Assembly: GCA_934454635.1 (NCBI GenBank)
Contig: CAKSFR010000001.1
Location: forward strand, 1-64,000
DNA: 64,000 bases
Reading direction: 5' to 3'
Source of the DNA: an uncultured Ruminiclostridium sp.
Lineage (GTDB): Bacteria > Bacillota > Clostridia > Oscillospirales > Ruminococcaceae
Each line of letters opens with the position of its first letter. Position 1 is the stretch's first letter. The notes under the pieces are model-generated. The model worked only from the letters and a program-made list of their open reading frames with translations, made no database searches and was not told where the DNA came from. The translations under genes and the position numbers were made by a program. Below, one piece after another: positions 55,094 to 63,688 of the stretch.

Positions 55094-55122
55094 ATTATAT
55101 TGCAGTATTTGGTATTTGTCAA
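55094..55122 (-). promoter_or_regulatory. Promoter of nrdD
   Basis: Perfect consensus on the minus strand: TTGACA (55117-55122), 17 bp, TATAAT (55094-55099). Confidence 0.88.
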
Positions 55123-55180
55123 TATGAACAGACGATTTTTTGCCGAAAAATAAATTTGCATATATTTGACAAATATGCAC

Positions 55181-55219
55181 AAAAAATAAAAAGCAGGCGA
55201 ATCGAAAGGATTCGTCTGC
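55181..55219 (-). terminator. Terminator of rpsT
   Basis: On the minus strand GCAGACGAATC pairs with GATTCGCCTGC (one mismatch) around CTTTC, followed by TTTTTATTTTTT. It separates rpsT from nrdD. Confidence 0.85.
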
Positions 55220-55238
55220 CTTTAAAAGCAGTATGAAC

Positions 55239-55484
55239 TTATGCGGAAGCGTTAGCCTTCTTTGCAAGTCTGGACTTTAATCTCGCAGCCTTATTCTTGT
55301 GGATTAAGCCCTTGCCTGCCGCCTTGTCCAGCTTTACGGAAGCAACCTTGATGGTTTCAGCGGTAGCTTCTTCCGCTCTTGCCTTCTTGATTACTGTTCT
55401 TAATTCGGTCTTGGCAGCCTTATTGCGATCATTTCTGGTCTTTGCAACAAGAACTCTTTTCTTTGCAGATTTAATGTTCGGCAC
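55239..55484 (-). CDS. rpsT: 30S ribosomal protein S20
   Basis: 81 residues, basic and helical. [30 protein letters not shown] and [21 protein letters not shown] are typical. GTG start at 55484 follows AAGGAGGTG closely. S20 binds 16S rRNA at the 5' domain. It is monocistronic, with own promoter at 55543-55571 and terminator downstream. Divergent gpr starts 120 bp to the right. Confidence 0.96.
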   Translation of the reverse strand: MPNIKSAKKRVLVAKTRNDRNKAAKTELRTVIKKARAEEATAETIKVASVKLDKAAGKGLIHKNKAARLKSRLAKKANASA

Positions 55485-55542
55485 TGTTTTGCACCTCCTT
55501 AATCAAAAGTATGTATAAAATTACATTTTTTCAGTACGATAT

Positions 55543-55571
55543 ATTATAACACAGATTTTTGAAAAATGCAA
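55543..55571 (-). promoter_or_regulatory. Promoter of rpsT
   Basis: On the minus strand TTGCAT (55566-55571), 17 bp, TATAAT (55543-55548). Confidence 0.75.
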
Positions 55572-55604
55572 TACTTTTTTATTTTTTTTAGAAATTAGGC
55601 GGAA

Positions 55605-56387
55605 ATGATGAAAAGAAGCGATTTAATTTGCGAAAATGGTGTAATAAATGACAAAAGCGACTGCTTTTTTGTTCATGATTTTGAATTACACGGAACAAAG
55701 TGCACCGAAGTCAAGCTTGATGAAAAAGCCGGAAAAACGCTGAAGAAAACGGCGGGAAGATATTTTACGGTTTACTCCGATGGGGCTGATTGCATACCGT
55801 GTCTGACTGAGCTTCTGAAAATGCTTATTCCCGATGGACACGCTCTTGTTGCGGGGCTTGGAAATGAACTTGTCTGCTCGGACAGTTTGGGTGTTAAAGC
55901 ACTGCGGTACATTCCCGCAACCGCACATCTTGCCGCACACGACGATTTTCGCGCGCTCGGAATGAGAAAAATAACGGTCGTGGAAACGGGGGTAACAGGT
56001 CAGACAGGGATAGAGAGCGCTTCACAGGTGCGTTTTCTCGCCGAAGGAGTCGGCGCGGATTTCGTTATCGCCATAGACAGCCTTGCTTGTGCTGAACCGC
56101 AGCGTTTGTGCCGCACGATTCAGCTTACCGACGCGGGAATTTCGCCGGGTTCAGGGGTCGGAAATGACAGAGCTGAGATAAGCTCGTCGGCTATTGGCAA
56201 AAAGGTTATTGCGATAGGGGTTCCAACAGTTATCGACTACGACGCGGGCGAAATCGGGAAAATGATGGTCACGCCGCGAAATATCGACAAGCTGACAGCC
56301 GATTTCGCAAGAAGCATCGGCATGGCGGTGAGCTTGGCGCTTAACCACAATCTTACCGAGGTCGAAATAATGTCGCTTATTATATAA
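55605..56387 (+). CDS. gpr: Germination protease GPR
   Basis: 260 residues, shorter than the ~370-residue B. subtilis enzyme. Shared landmarks are ALVAGLGNELVCSDSLGVKA, VETGVTGQTGIESA, FVIAIDSLACAEPQRLCRTIQLTDAGISPGSGVGN and VIAIGVPTVID. GPR cleaves small acid-soluble spore proteins during germination. The aspartic/Asp-based active residues proposed for the family lie in those segments. Its neighbour is spoIIP, as in Bacillus and Clostridium. ATG 55605 or 55608 may start it (GGCGGAA upstream). No vegetative promoter was seen, which agrees with forespore control. Confidence 0.93.
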   Translation: MMKRSDLICENGVINDKSDCFFVHDFELHGTKCTEVKLDEKAGKTLKKTAGRYFTVYSDGADCIPCLTELLKMLIPDGHALVAGLGNELVCSDSLGVKALRYIPATAHLAAHDDFRALGMRKITVVETGVTGQTGIESASQVRFLAEGVGADFVIAIDSLACAEPQRLCRTIQLTDAGISPGSGVGNDRAEISSSAIGKKVIAIGVPTVIDYDAGEIGKMMVTPRNIDKLTADFARSIGMAVSLALNHNLTEVEIMSLII

Positions 56388-56465
56388 TAGTACAGTAATA
56401 TTTGGGCATTCCTCCGAATATAATGTCATTACAGTTCAAGGCGGGATTGCCCGGGAGGAATAAAA

Positions 56466-57656
56466 ATGGATATCAAAAGCAAGCTGTCATTCGGAAAATA
56501 TCGTGTTATTGCGGCGCTTGGCACCGCTGTCGGAGCGCCCGTCGTGTCGCTTTTGATTGCTGCTGCGGCACCCGACGCGGTTAGATATATGAGCGAGGTC
56601 GCAAAATACACTCCCGTTCCTATTGTCGCCGACAACTCGGATTTTAGCAACGGCTCGTTGATTTTATATAAGCCGTCTGTTCAGCCAATGCCTGTTTCAA
56701 GTGAGCCGACGGTGCAAGATGTTCCTGATAAGCCGAATGATGAACAGGCGGCGCTGCTCATACGAAATATTTCACAAGCGCATGAGGATCTTACTGTTTT
56801 TTCAGATGTAAGCGGTGAAATAGGGGAAAAAACGTTTGTTCCGAACGGAGGCCCTGATTTTATTTCACTTTCGGGAGGAGGACAGGTGAGAAACTGCACC
56901 GAATTGTCGAACGAAACGGTCGCGAACGAAGCGGAAAAGCCATGTGCGATAATTCCCGAACTGTACAGTGAAGAACCGCAGGTGCTTATTATACATACTC
57001 ACACCAGTGAAAGCTATGAACCGTCGGAAAAAGCTTATTATGACGAGGATTATACCTGTCGTTCGGCGGATCCTGACAACAGCGTAGTAGCCGTGGGCGC
57101 GGCAATGGCCGAAGAACTTGCGAGCGCGGGGATCGCCGTTCTGCACGACGGAACTATTCATGACGCACAGTATACAGGCGCATATGATCGCAGCCTTGCC
57201 ACAACTGAGAAACTGCTTGCGGAGTTTCCGTCAATAAAAATAATTCTCGATGTTCATAGGGACGCGATTGAGGAACAAGACGGCACGCGTATAAGTGCCG
57301 TAACGGAAATTAACGGTGAAAAAGCTGCTCAGATAATGATTATATCGGCAGCGGACGACGGAAATTACAATATGCCGTACTATCTAGAGAATTTTCACTT
57401 TGCCTGTGCGCTTCAGCAAGCGATAGAGTCGCATTATCCCACGCTTACACGCCCTGTTTTATTTCAGTATTGTCAATATAACCAACAACTTTCAACAGGC
57501 TCGCTTCTTATTGAGGTCGGTTCGCACGGAAATTCGATTGAACAGGCGGTTTTCAGCGGCAGACTTGTAGGAAAGTCGCTAGCTTCAATGTTTACAGAAG
57601 CAGATGATGAAATTCGAAGCACAATGCCCAGATTTTTTCTTGATAAACTGCGTTGA
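56466..57656 (+). CDS. spoIIP: Stage II sporulation protein P (SpoIIP)
   Basis: 396 residues. An N-terminal membrane anchor (about 13-40) precedes a long disordered segment and the C-terminal SpoIIP amidase/endopeptidase domain from about 175: VLIIHTHTSESYEP (zinc-ligand His region), VVAVGAAMAEELASAGI, ILDVHRDAIEEQDGTR and LLIEVGSHGNSIEQA. SpoIIP with SpoIID and SpoIIM degrades septal peptidoglycan for forespore engulfment. ATG start follows GGGAGGAA. It supports an endospore-forming lineage. Confidence 0.94.
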   Translation: MDIKSKLSFGKYRVIAALGTAVGAPVVSLLIAAAAPDAVRYMSEVAKYTPVPIVADNSDFSNGSLILYKPSVQPMPVSSEPTVQDVPDKPNDEQAALLIRNISQAHEDLTVFSDVSGEIGEKTFVPNGGPDFISLSGGGQVRNCTELSNETVANEAEKPCAIIPELYSEEPQVLIIHTHTSESYEPSEKAYYDEDYTCRSADPDNSVVAVGAAMAEELASAGIAVLHDGTIHDAQYTGAYDRSLATTEKLLAEFPSIKIILDVHRDAIEEQDGTRISAVTEINGEKAAQIMIISAADDGNYNMPYYLENFHFACALQQAIESHYPTLTRPVLFQYCQYNQQLSTGSLLIEVGSHGNSIEQAVFSGRLVGKSLASMFTEADDEIRSTMPRFFLDKLR

Positions 57657-57673
57657 TTGCCTCCAATAAAGGA

Positions 57674-57710
57674 AAACAGCCCTGTCAGAGTTTTGACAGA
57701 GCTGTTTTTC
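57674..57710 (+). terminator. Bidirectional terminator between spoIIP and the acyl-CoA synthetase
   Basis: AAACAGC and CTGTCA pair with TGACAG and GCTGTTT with single-base bulges; T-rich tails flank it on the plus strand (TTTTTC) and the minus strand (TTTTCC). Confidence 0.8.
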
Positions 57711-59369
57711 TTATTTTTTGTTGTCAGCTTCGCGAATTGAAGTGCGCTTTATCTTTCCGCTTATCGTTTTCGGAAGTTCATCTACAAACTCGATTATACG
57801 CGGGTATTTGTACGGGGCAGTGTTCTTTTTAACGTAGGTCTGAAGTTCTTCAACGAGCGCGTCGCTTGCGGTATAGCCCTTTGCAAGGACTATTGTAGCC
57901 TTTACGACTTGTCCTCTTATCGGGTGAGGAGCACCGGTTACCGCGCATTCAAGAACGGAGGGGTGCTGGATAAGGATACTTTCAATTTCAAACGGTCCTA
58001 TGCGGTAACCACTCGCTTTGATTACATCGTCGTTTCTGCCGACATACCAGTAATAGCCGTCCTCGTCTTTCCAAGCGGTATCGCCGGTGTGATAAACGCC
58101 GTTATGCCAAGCGTCGTCGGTCTTTTCGTCGTCCCTGTAATATCCACAGAACAGACCGTCTTTGCCGCGTTCTGCGCGGATAACGATTTCACCTGTTTCG
58201 CCGGGCGGAAGCGGCTTGTCGTTTTCATCAACAATGTCAACATTATATAAAGGTGTGGGCTTACCCATTGAGCCGGGCTTCGGGGTCATTCCCTTGAGGT
58301 TTGCAAGAATTACGGTGGATTCGGTCTGACCGAACGCTTCCATAAGCTTAAGACCGGTATATTCAAGCCAACGGTTATAAACCTCGGGGTTGAGCGCTTC
58401 ACCGGCAATACAGCTGTATTTGAGCGCGGAGAGATCATATTTTTCAAGACCTTCTTTAATGAAGAAGCGATACATTGTAGGAGGTGCGCAGAAAGATGTA
58501 ATCTTGTAGTCCTGAATAATTTTGAGCATATCCGCGGGGATGAACTTGTCAAAATCGTAAACGAATACACAGGCGCCGAGAGTCATTTGACCGTAAAGCT
58601 TGCCCCACGCCGCTTTTCCCCAGCCCGTATCGGAAATGGTAAGGTGGATTCCGTCGGGGTCAACATTGAGCCAGTGCGCCGCGGTTTGAATGTGACATAA
58701 CGCATAGCGATGGCTGTGAACGACCATTTTGGGGTATCCCGTAGTGCCCGAAGTGAAATAAAGCAGCATATGGTCGTGCGAATCGGTCGCGATACGCTCC
58801 ATTGTTGCGGGCTGCTTTTCAATTTCTTCGTCAAAATTTATCCAGCCGTCGCGCTTGCCGTTTGCAATCAGCTTTGTAAGGCTTATTCCGAGTTCTGCTT
58901 CGGCTTCTTCAACATAACCTTCAATATCGGGGTTATGACCCGTGCAGACAATAGCTTTTACGCCCGCGCTTGTAAAACGGTAGGTAAAATCGTGCGTTGT
59001 GAGCAGGTGAGTTGCGGGGATCGCTACCGCGCCTATTTTTGTAAGTCCGATAATCGCATACCAGAACTGATAATTGCGCTTGAGGACGAGCATTACCTTA
59101 TCGCCTCTGCGGATTCCGAGACTTGTAAAAAGATTAGCCGCTTTTGTTGAAAGTTCGGAAAGCTGCTTATATGAAAACCTTGTTTCATTGCCCTGTAAAT
59201 CGACGTGCAGCAGGGCGGGGCGGTCAGGTTCGATCTCACCGTATTTGTCGATAATGTCATATCCGAAATTGTAATTATCGGGACAGTTAAGTTCAAATTT
59301 GTTTAATATTCCGTTTTCGTCAAAGCCTTCGTTGACGAATCTTTTGTAGTATCCTTTCACTTGTTCCAT
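57711..59369 (-). CDS. AMP-dependent acyl-CoA synthetase (medium-chain type)
   Basis: 552 residues, full ANL-superfamily domain set. P-loop-like motif YFTSGTTGYPKMV, the GQTEST region (FGQTESTVILAN), YHTGDTAWKDEDGYYWYVGRNDDVIKASGYRIGPFEIES and the C-terminal catalytic lysine in KTISGKIKR. It forms acyl-CoA from a carboxylic acid via acyl-AMP; the closest functional label from its sequence layout is medium-chain acyl-CoA synthetase (ACSM type), with substrate unproven. The XRE-cupin regulator starts 18 bp upstream and shares the promoter. Confidence 0.9.
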   Translation of the reverse strand: MEQVKGYYKRFVNEGFDENGILNKFELNCPDNYNFGYDIIDKYGEIEPDRPALLHVDLQGNETRFSYKQLSELSTKAANLFTSLGIRRGDKVMLVLKRNYQFWYAIIGLTKIGAVAIPATHLLTTHDFTYRFTSAGVKAIVCTGHNPDIEGYVEEAEAELGISLTKLIANGKRDGWINFDEEIEKQPATMERIATDSHDHMLLYFTSGTTGYPKMVVHSHRYALCHIQTAAHWLNVDPDGIHLTISDTGWGKAAWGKLYGQMTLGACVFVYDFDKFIPADMLKIIQDYKITSFCAPPTMYRFFIKEGLEKYDLSALKYSCIAGEALNPEVYNRWLEYTGLKLMEAFGQTESTVILANLKGMTPKPGSMGKPTPLYNVDIVDENDKPLPPGETGEIVIRAERGKDGLFCGYYRDDEKTDDAWHNGVYHTGDTAWKDEDGYYWYVGRNDDVIKASGYRIGPFEIESILIQHPSVLECAVTGAPHPIRGQVVKATIVLAKGYTASDALVEELQTYVKKNTAPYKYPRIIEFVDELPKTISGKIKRTSIREADNKK

Positions 59370-59387
59370 TGCTTTCGACCTTCCTTA

Positions 59388-59942
59388 TTAAATCAGTACG
59401 GCGAGAAAATCACAATCCCCGTCTATTGCAATCATTCCGTGCGGCTTGGAGCTGTCGTAGTATACACAGTCGCCCTCGCTGAGAATTTCGGTGTTTTCTC
59501 CGATTACGAATTTCAGCTTGCCTTTGATAATGAAGTCCATTTCCTGCCCTTCGTGAACGGAAAGATGAATCGGCTTTGTATGATCCGGCTCAAACGGAGC
59601 GTGAACCATAATCGGCTCGATTTTCTTGTTCTTGAAGAGATACGCCATGTGCTGATAGGTAAAACCTATACGGCGCTCAATCGGCAATCCCTCGCCTTTT
59701 CTTACAAGGGAATATGTTTGCAGAGTAGGCGTCATGCCCGTAAGCAGCTCAATCATTTCAATGCCCATAGCCTCTGCGCAGGCATTCATAACGGAAAGGG
59801 AAAGATCCTTTTCGCCGTTTTCATACTGCTCATATTCCTCTTTGCTGATTTTTGCGGCATTTGCCATATCTTCAATTGTGAAATCGAGGCTTTCTCTGGT
59901 TGCTTTCAGTCTTGAAGATATCTCCTTAATGTCATATTTCAT
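59388..59942 (-). CDS. XRE family regulator with C-terminal cupin domain
   Basis: 184 residues. The N-terminal HTH (SRLKATRESLDFTIEDMANAAKISKEEYEQYENGEKDLS) is a Cro/C1-type fold; the C-terminal half is a cupin (HLSVHEGQEMDFIIKGKLKFVIGENTEILSEGDCVYYDSSKPHGMIAI) with two conserved metal/ligand-binding motifs. It likely senses a small molecule and controls the acyl-CoA synthetase that follows it in the operon. This gene pair recurs in Clostridia. The start follows AGGAGG. Confidence 0.92.
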   Translation of the reverse strand: MKYDIKEISSRLKATRESLDFTIEDMANAAKISKEEYEQYENGEKDLSLSVMNACAEAMGIEMIELLTGMTPTLQTYSLVRKGEGLPIERRIGFTYQHMAYLFKNKKIEPIMVHAPFEPDHTKPIHLSVHEGQEMDFIIKGKLKFVIGENTEILSEGDCVYYDSSKPHGMIAIDGDCDFLAVLI

Positions 59943-59975
59943 AAGCCTTACCTCCTGAATAAGTATTGCATGGAT

Positions 59976-60004
59976 ATTATACCACTTTAGCGTCGTTATT
60001 TCAA
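59976..60004 (-). promoter_or_regulatory. Promoter of the XRE-cupin/acyl-CoA synthetase operon
   Basis: On the minus strand TTGAAA (59999-60004) and TATAAT (59976-59981), spacing 17 bp. The -35 overlaps the last codons of the endonuclease III gene. Confidence 0.75.
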
Positions 60005-60646
60005 GGGTTGATTGCCATAACTACAGAGCTGCTTAATGCAGCAGCCTCCGCACTCGGGCTTTCTGGCGCTGCATACCAACCGTCCGTGCCACACAAGCCT
60101 ATGGCAAAGCATCAGACCTTCTTCGGGCGGGACGATTTCGGCAAGCTGTTTCTCGACCTTTGCAGCGTCCTTGCTGTCGGTAAGCCCAAGCCGATTGGTA
60201 AGACGTATAACGTGCGTGTCACATACAAGCGCAGGCTTTCCGTAAAGGTCGCCGCATATCAGGTTTGCTGTTTTTCGTCCGACCCCCGGTAACTTCGTAA
60301 GCTCTTCAATCGTATCGGGAACTATATCGTTATACTTTTCGTGGAGAATTTTGCACATTTCCGAAATATCTTTCGCTTTCGTTTTATAAAGTCCGCAGCT
60401 TTTGATATATTCTTCAATTTCGTTAACCTGTGCGTTTGCAAACGCTTCAATTGTAGGAAAACGGCTGAACATTGCAGGAGTTACTATATTTACGCGCTTA
60501 TCTGTGCACTGCGCTGATAAGCGCGTAGCAATCAGAAGCTCATGCGGCTTCGTGTATACAAGCGCGCATTTCACGTCCGGATATTCGATTTTTAACGAGT
60601 TGATTATTTCAAGTGTTTTTTCTTTCTTGTTCATATTATTGTTCAT
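59996..60646 (-). CDS. nth: Endonuclease III
   Basis: 216 residues. The helix-hairpin-helix LPGVGRKTAN contains the catalytic-lysine region, VCDTHVIRLTNRLG carries the catalytic Asp, and the C-terminal 4Fe-4S motif is C-x6-C-x2-C-x5-C (CSARKPECGGCCIKQLC). It is a bifunctional DNA glycosylase/AP lyase for oxidised pyrimidines. MNNNM offers starts at 60646 and 60634; the ribosome site is weak (AAGAAAG), and the gene starts 10 bp after the cardiolipin synthase stop. Confidence 0.95.
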   Translation of the reverse strand: MNNNMNKKEKTLEIINSLKIEYPDVKCALVYTKPHELLIATRLSAQCTDKRVNIVTPAMFSRFPTIEAFANAQVNEIEEYIKSCGLYKTKAKDISEMCKILHEKYNDIVPDTIEELTKLPGVGRKTANLICGDLYGKPALVCDTHVIRLTNRLGLTDSKDAAKVEKQLAEIVPPEEGLMLCHRLVWHGRLVCSARKPECGGCCIKQLCSYGNQPLK

Positions 60647-60655
60647 ATGCTTTCT

Positions 60656-62179
60656 TTACATAAGGGGGGAGAATATTTTAAGACAGGATCTCAGAAGCTG
60701 GGTACGCAGCGGCAGCTCTTCAAAAAATTCTTTTGTAACGGGTTCGGATACGGAAAGCGCTTTAAGAAACGATTCTCGCGCTTGCTTTACCGCTTTGCTT
60801 TTATGCATCCATACGCCGTTTTCAAAGTGAAGATAAAAACTGCGGAAGTCAAAATTACAAGTTCCCACAATAGCGGTCGTATCGTCGCCTATAATCATTT
60901 TCGTATGCATGAAGCCGGGTGTAAATTCATATATTTCAACGCCGTTTTTTACAAGACTTTCGTAGTTTGAACGGGTCGTTTCAAACACAAGCTTCTTATC
61001 CGGACAGTGCGGTGTGATTATTTTCACATCAATACCGCTTTTCGCCGCGCGGATAAGGCAGTTTTCCATAACATTGTCGAGAATAAGATACGGCGTGCAG
61101 ATAAAAACCGACCTTGTAGCGTTTTCGATAACGTTGATATATGCGTTTTCGTGTATCATTTCCTGAAAGAGCGGTTCGTCGGAAAACGGGATTACAAGAC
61201 CGTCGTTTTTTGCCTGAAAATCAACCGAATATTTGTTATAATCCGGTTTTTCGTCTGTTGTGAAATACCACATTTCAAGAAAGAGAGTCGTTACCTTTTT
61301 TACAGCGTCGCCTGTCAGTTTTACGGAAGAATCCTCCCAGTAACCAAAACGCCGTTTTTTGTTTATGTATTCGTCGGCAATGTTTATCCCGCCTGTAAAT
61401 GCGATTTTTCCGTCGATTATCGCAAATTTACGGTGGTCGCGGTAATTCAGAAATTTATCGAGCGACGGTTTATACGGATTGAATACGGCGGTTTTTATGC
61501 CTATCCGTTTCATCTGTTCGGGGAAATCGGCGGGCAGCAGATTTATTGTCCCGATATCGTCATAGAGCAGGCGGATTTCAACGCCTCGGCTTGCTTTTTC
61601 AATAAGAATGCTCAGTATCTTGCGCCACATTTCACCTTCGCCGATTATAAAATATTCGAGAAAAATAAATTTTTCGGCGGTTTCAAGCGCTTTAACAAGA
61701 TGCTCAAAGAAAATCGCTCCCGGATTAAGAAATTCGGTTTCCGTAAAAGCGTAGATATTGCTGCGGGAATTGTTTATAATATAACTTGCTTCGCGCTTTA
61801 CTCGTGCATTCTTTTTGCTCATCATATTGAGCAGCTCGTTGTCTACGCTAATTATTTCCGCGGAGCTTTCGACCGCTTTTTTCAGCTTTGCGGTATTTTT
61901 TTTATTCAAATGCGTTCGCCCGAAAATAATATAGAACAGCGCGCCCGCGATAGGGAAGCAGAGCACAGGGATAAGCCATGCGATTTTAAAGCTGGGATTA
62001 TTGTTTCGGTTTACGATCGATATTGCAAGCAGAAAGCCGATAAGGAGAAAAGCCAAATAAAGCGGTATGTACATAAATGAAAGAAAAATCATCGGCAGTA
62101 CAAGCAGTAATATCTGAATAAGGATAAGCATACTGATAATAAAAAGCCTGCTTGTAAAGAATTTTGCAAGTTTATTCAT
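60656..62179 (-). CDS. cls: Cardiolipin synthase
   Basis: 507 residues. Two N-terminal membrane helices (about 10-65) and a PLD-fold with two HKD motifs: HRKFAIIDGKIAFTGG (near 250) and HTKMIIGDDTTAIVGTCNFDFRS (near 430). It joins two phosphatidylglycerols to make cardiolipin at the membrane. Start ATG 62179 follows AAAGGAGGT. Its promoter is at 62211-62239. Confidence 0.95.
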   Translation of the reverse strand: MNKLAKFFTSRLFIISMLILIQILLLVLPMIFLSFMYIPLYLAFLLIGFLLAISIVNRNNNPSFKIAWLIPVLCFPIAGALFYIIFGRTHLNKKNTAKLKKAVESSAEIISVDNELLNMMSKKNARVKREASYIINNSRSNIYAFTETEFLNPGAIFFEHLVKALETAEKFIFLEYFIIGEGEMWRKILSILIEKASRGVEIRLLYDDIGTINLLPADFPEQMKRIGIKTAVFNPYKPSLDKFLNYRDHRKFAIIDGKIAFTGGINIADEYINKKRRFGYWEDSSVKLTGDAVKKVTTLFLEMWYFTTDEKPDYNKYSVDFQAKNDGLVIPFSDEPLFQEMIHENAYINVIENATRSVFICTPYLILDNVMENCLIRAAKSGIDVKIITPHCPDKKLVFETTRSNYESLVKNGVEIYEFTPGFMHTKMIIGDDTTAIVGTCNFDFRSFYLHFENGVWMHKSKAVKQARESFLKALSVSEPVTKEFFEELPLRTQLLRSCLKIFSPLM

Positions 62180-62210
62180 GGCTGACCTCCTTTAATACAA
62201 TATATTATAC

Positions 62211-62239
62211 ATTATACGACATAAACGGCAAAATATCAA
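62211..62239 (-). promoter_or_regulatory. Promoter of cls-nth
   Basis: On the minus strand TTGATA (62234-62239), 17 bp, TATAAT (62211-62216); a second TATAAT lies 9 bp downstream. Confidence 0.75.
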
Positions 62240-62259
62240 GTGCAGCCCCAAAATATTAT

Positions 62260-62286
62260 TGTTCATATTTTTAAAAAACATGAACA
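62260..62286. repeat. Palindrome TGTTCATATTT / AAACATGAACA
   Basis: One mismatch in 11-bp arms, lying between the divergent cls and GH25 promoters. Belongs to the recurrent motif family. Confidence 0.5.
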
Positions 62287-62311
62287 TCATCTCTAATATA
62301 TAAAATAATGA

Positions 62312-62340
62312 TTGACAATTTTAAAGTAAGAGGCTATAAT
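62312..62340 (+). promoter_or_regulatory. Promoter of the GH25 gene
   Basis: Perfect consensus TTGACA (62312-62317), 17 bp, TATAAT (62335-62340). Confidence 0.88.
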
Positions 62341-62392
62341 AAGAAAAATAACAGCAGAAATGACATTTTCTGCGGGACTTTGGGAGGCTTTT

Positions 62393-63688
62393 ATGAGCGA
62401 TGAAAAAGATACGCAGAAATTGCAGGCGGCAGACGATCCCGCGGAAACGCTTCCGTCGCTCAGTGATGTGCTGACAGAAGCGGAAACGGCTGTCGAAAAC
62501 GGCGAAGATGCAAACGAGATTATAGAAACTTCCGAAGAATATAACGAGCTTTCAGATGCTGAGGACAAAGAACCTGAGAGCGTTCCTACGGAGCCGATTG
62601 TTTATGAAGACGCTCCGCAGGATAATCAGCTTTTTTTACATATAAACGAGCCTGCTGTCGCTGAAGTTTCGGATAAGCAGCGCAATTCAAACGCACTTCA
62701 GATCGCGGGAGTTGTGATATCATCGCTCACGCTTTGCGCTGCGGCTGCCGGGCTTTTTGTCGCGCTGAATCGCGTAAGCGCCGTTGAAAGCGAACTTGAA
62801 CAAAGAAATGAACATATTGAAAGCCTTAAAGCCGAGAAAATCGCTCTTGAAGCAGACTATGTCGAGGCTATGAACATTATTGACGAGCCGCCGGAACCCG
62901 AAAAGACCGAAGGAATAGAAGCCGAAGACGGCAAATTGCTGATATATGAAGGCTCAGTCGGCTACGCGTGGGTCCCGATACTTTCCGGAGTGGAGCAAAA
63001 TACATATAAGAAAAGCAATTTCAGCGTAGATGAACGAGGCAGAATGAAATACACCGATGAAAACGGGCAGGATTCTTCGTATTTCGGAATTGATGTTTCG
63101 TCTTATCAGGGTGATATCGATTGGCAGCCCGTGCGGGAAGACGGTGTTGAGTTTGCGTTTATCCGCGCAGGATATCGTGGATACGGCGAGGAGGGAAAGC
63201 TATGCGCTGATGAAAAGTTCGCGGCAAATTACGACGGCGCGCATTCTGCCGGAATTGACACGGGAGTGTATTTCTTTTCGCAGGCGATAACCCCTGAGGA
63301 GGCGGTTGAAGAGGCGAATTTTGTGCTTGAAATCCTGGACGGCAGACCTCTTGAATATCCTGTTGTGTTCGACTGGGAAAACGTTTCTGTTTCAAGCGAT
63401 GAAGAAGCGCCGCGCACTGAAGATGTGATGCCGCAAACGCTTACGTTAAGTGCAATTGCGTTTTGTGAAACTATTGAGGACGCAGGCTACAAGTCGATGA
63501 TATACACGAACAAGAAGCAGGCTGTACTTAAATATGACCTGCGGCAGCTGAAAAAATATCCGATATGGTTCGCTTATTATGACACGACGCTGAATTATTG
63601 CTATGATTTTGATGTGTGGCAGTATGGAACTGCATTTGTTGACGGGATCGAAGGCGAAGTTGACGTAAATATCGCAATGATAGATTGA
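62393..63688 (+). CDS. Membrane-anchored GH25 lysozyme-like protein
   Basis: 431 residues from ATG 62393, which follows GGGAGG (the upstream in-frame ATG 62360 lacks one). About 95 acidic cytoplasmic residues precede one membrane segment (near 100-125), then a short coiled coil (VESELEQRNEHIESLKAEKIALEADY) and a C-terminal GH25 muramidase domain from about 225: FGIDVSSYQGDIDWQPV (catalytic Asp), YFFSQAITPEEAVEEANFVL, VVFDWENV (catalytic Asp/Glu) and a closing DVDVN-like EVDVNIAMID. GH25 hydrolyses the muramic-acid bond of peptidoglycan. The long acidic N-tail is unusual. Confidence 0.9.
   Translation: MSDEKDTQKLQAADDPAETLPSLSDVLTEAETAVENGEDANEIIETSEEYNELSDAEDKEPESVPTEPIVYEDAPQDNQLFLHINEPAVAEVSDKQRNSNALQIAGVVISSLTLCAAAAGLFVALNRVSAVESELEQRNEHIESLKAEKIALEADYVEAMNIIDEPPEPEKTEGIEAEDGKLLIYEGSVGYAWVPILSGVEQNTYKKSNFSVDERGRMKYTDENGQDSSYFGIDVSSYQGDIDWQPVREDGVEFAFIRAGYRGYGEEGKLCADEKFAANYDGAHSAGIDTGVYFFSQAITPEEAVEEANFVLEILDGRPLEYPVVFDWENVSVSSDEEAPRTEDVMPQTLTLSAIAFCETIEDAGYKSMIYTNKKQAVLKYDLRQLKKYPIWFAYYDTTLNYCYDFDVWQYGTAFVDGIEGEVDVNIAMID

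Noticed and set aside
61007..62080. 357-residue plus-strand open frame opposite cls
   Set aside because: Cardiolipin synthase on the other strand is complete; the frame shows no domain.
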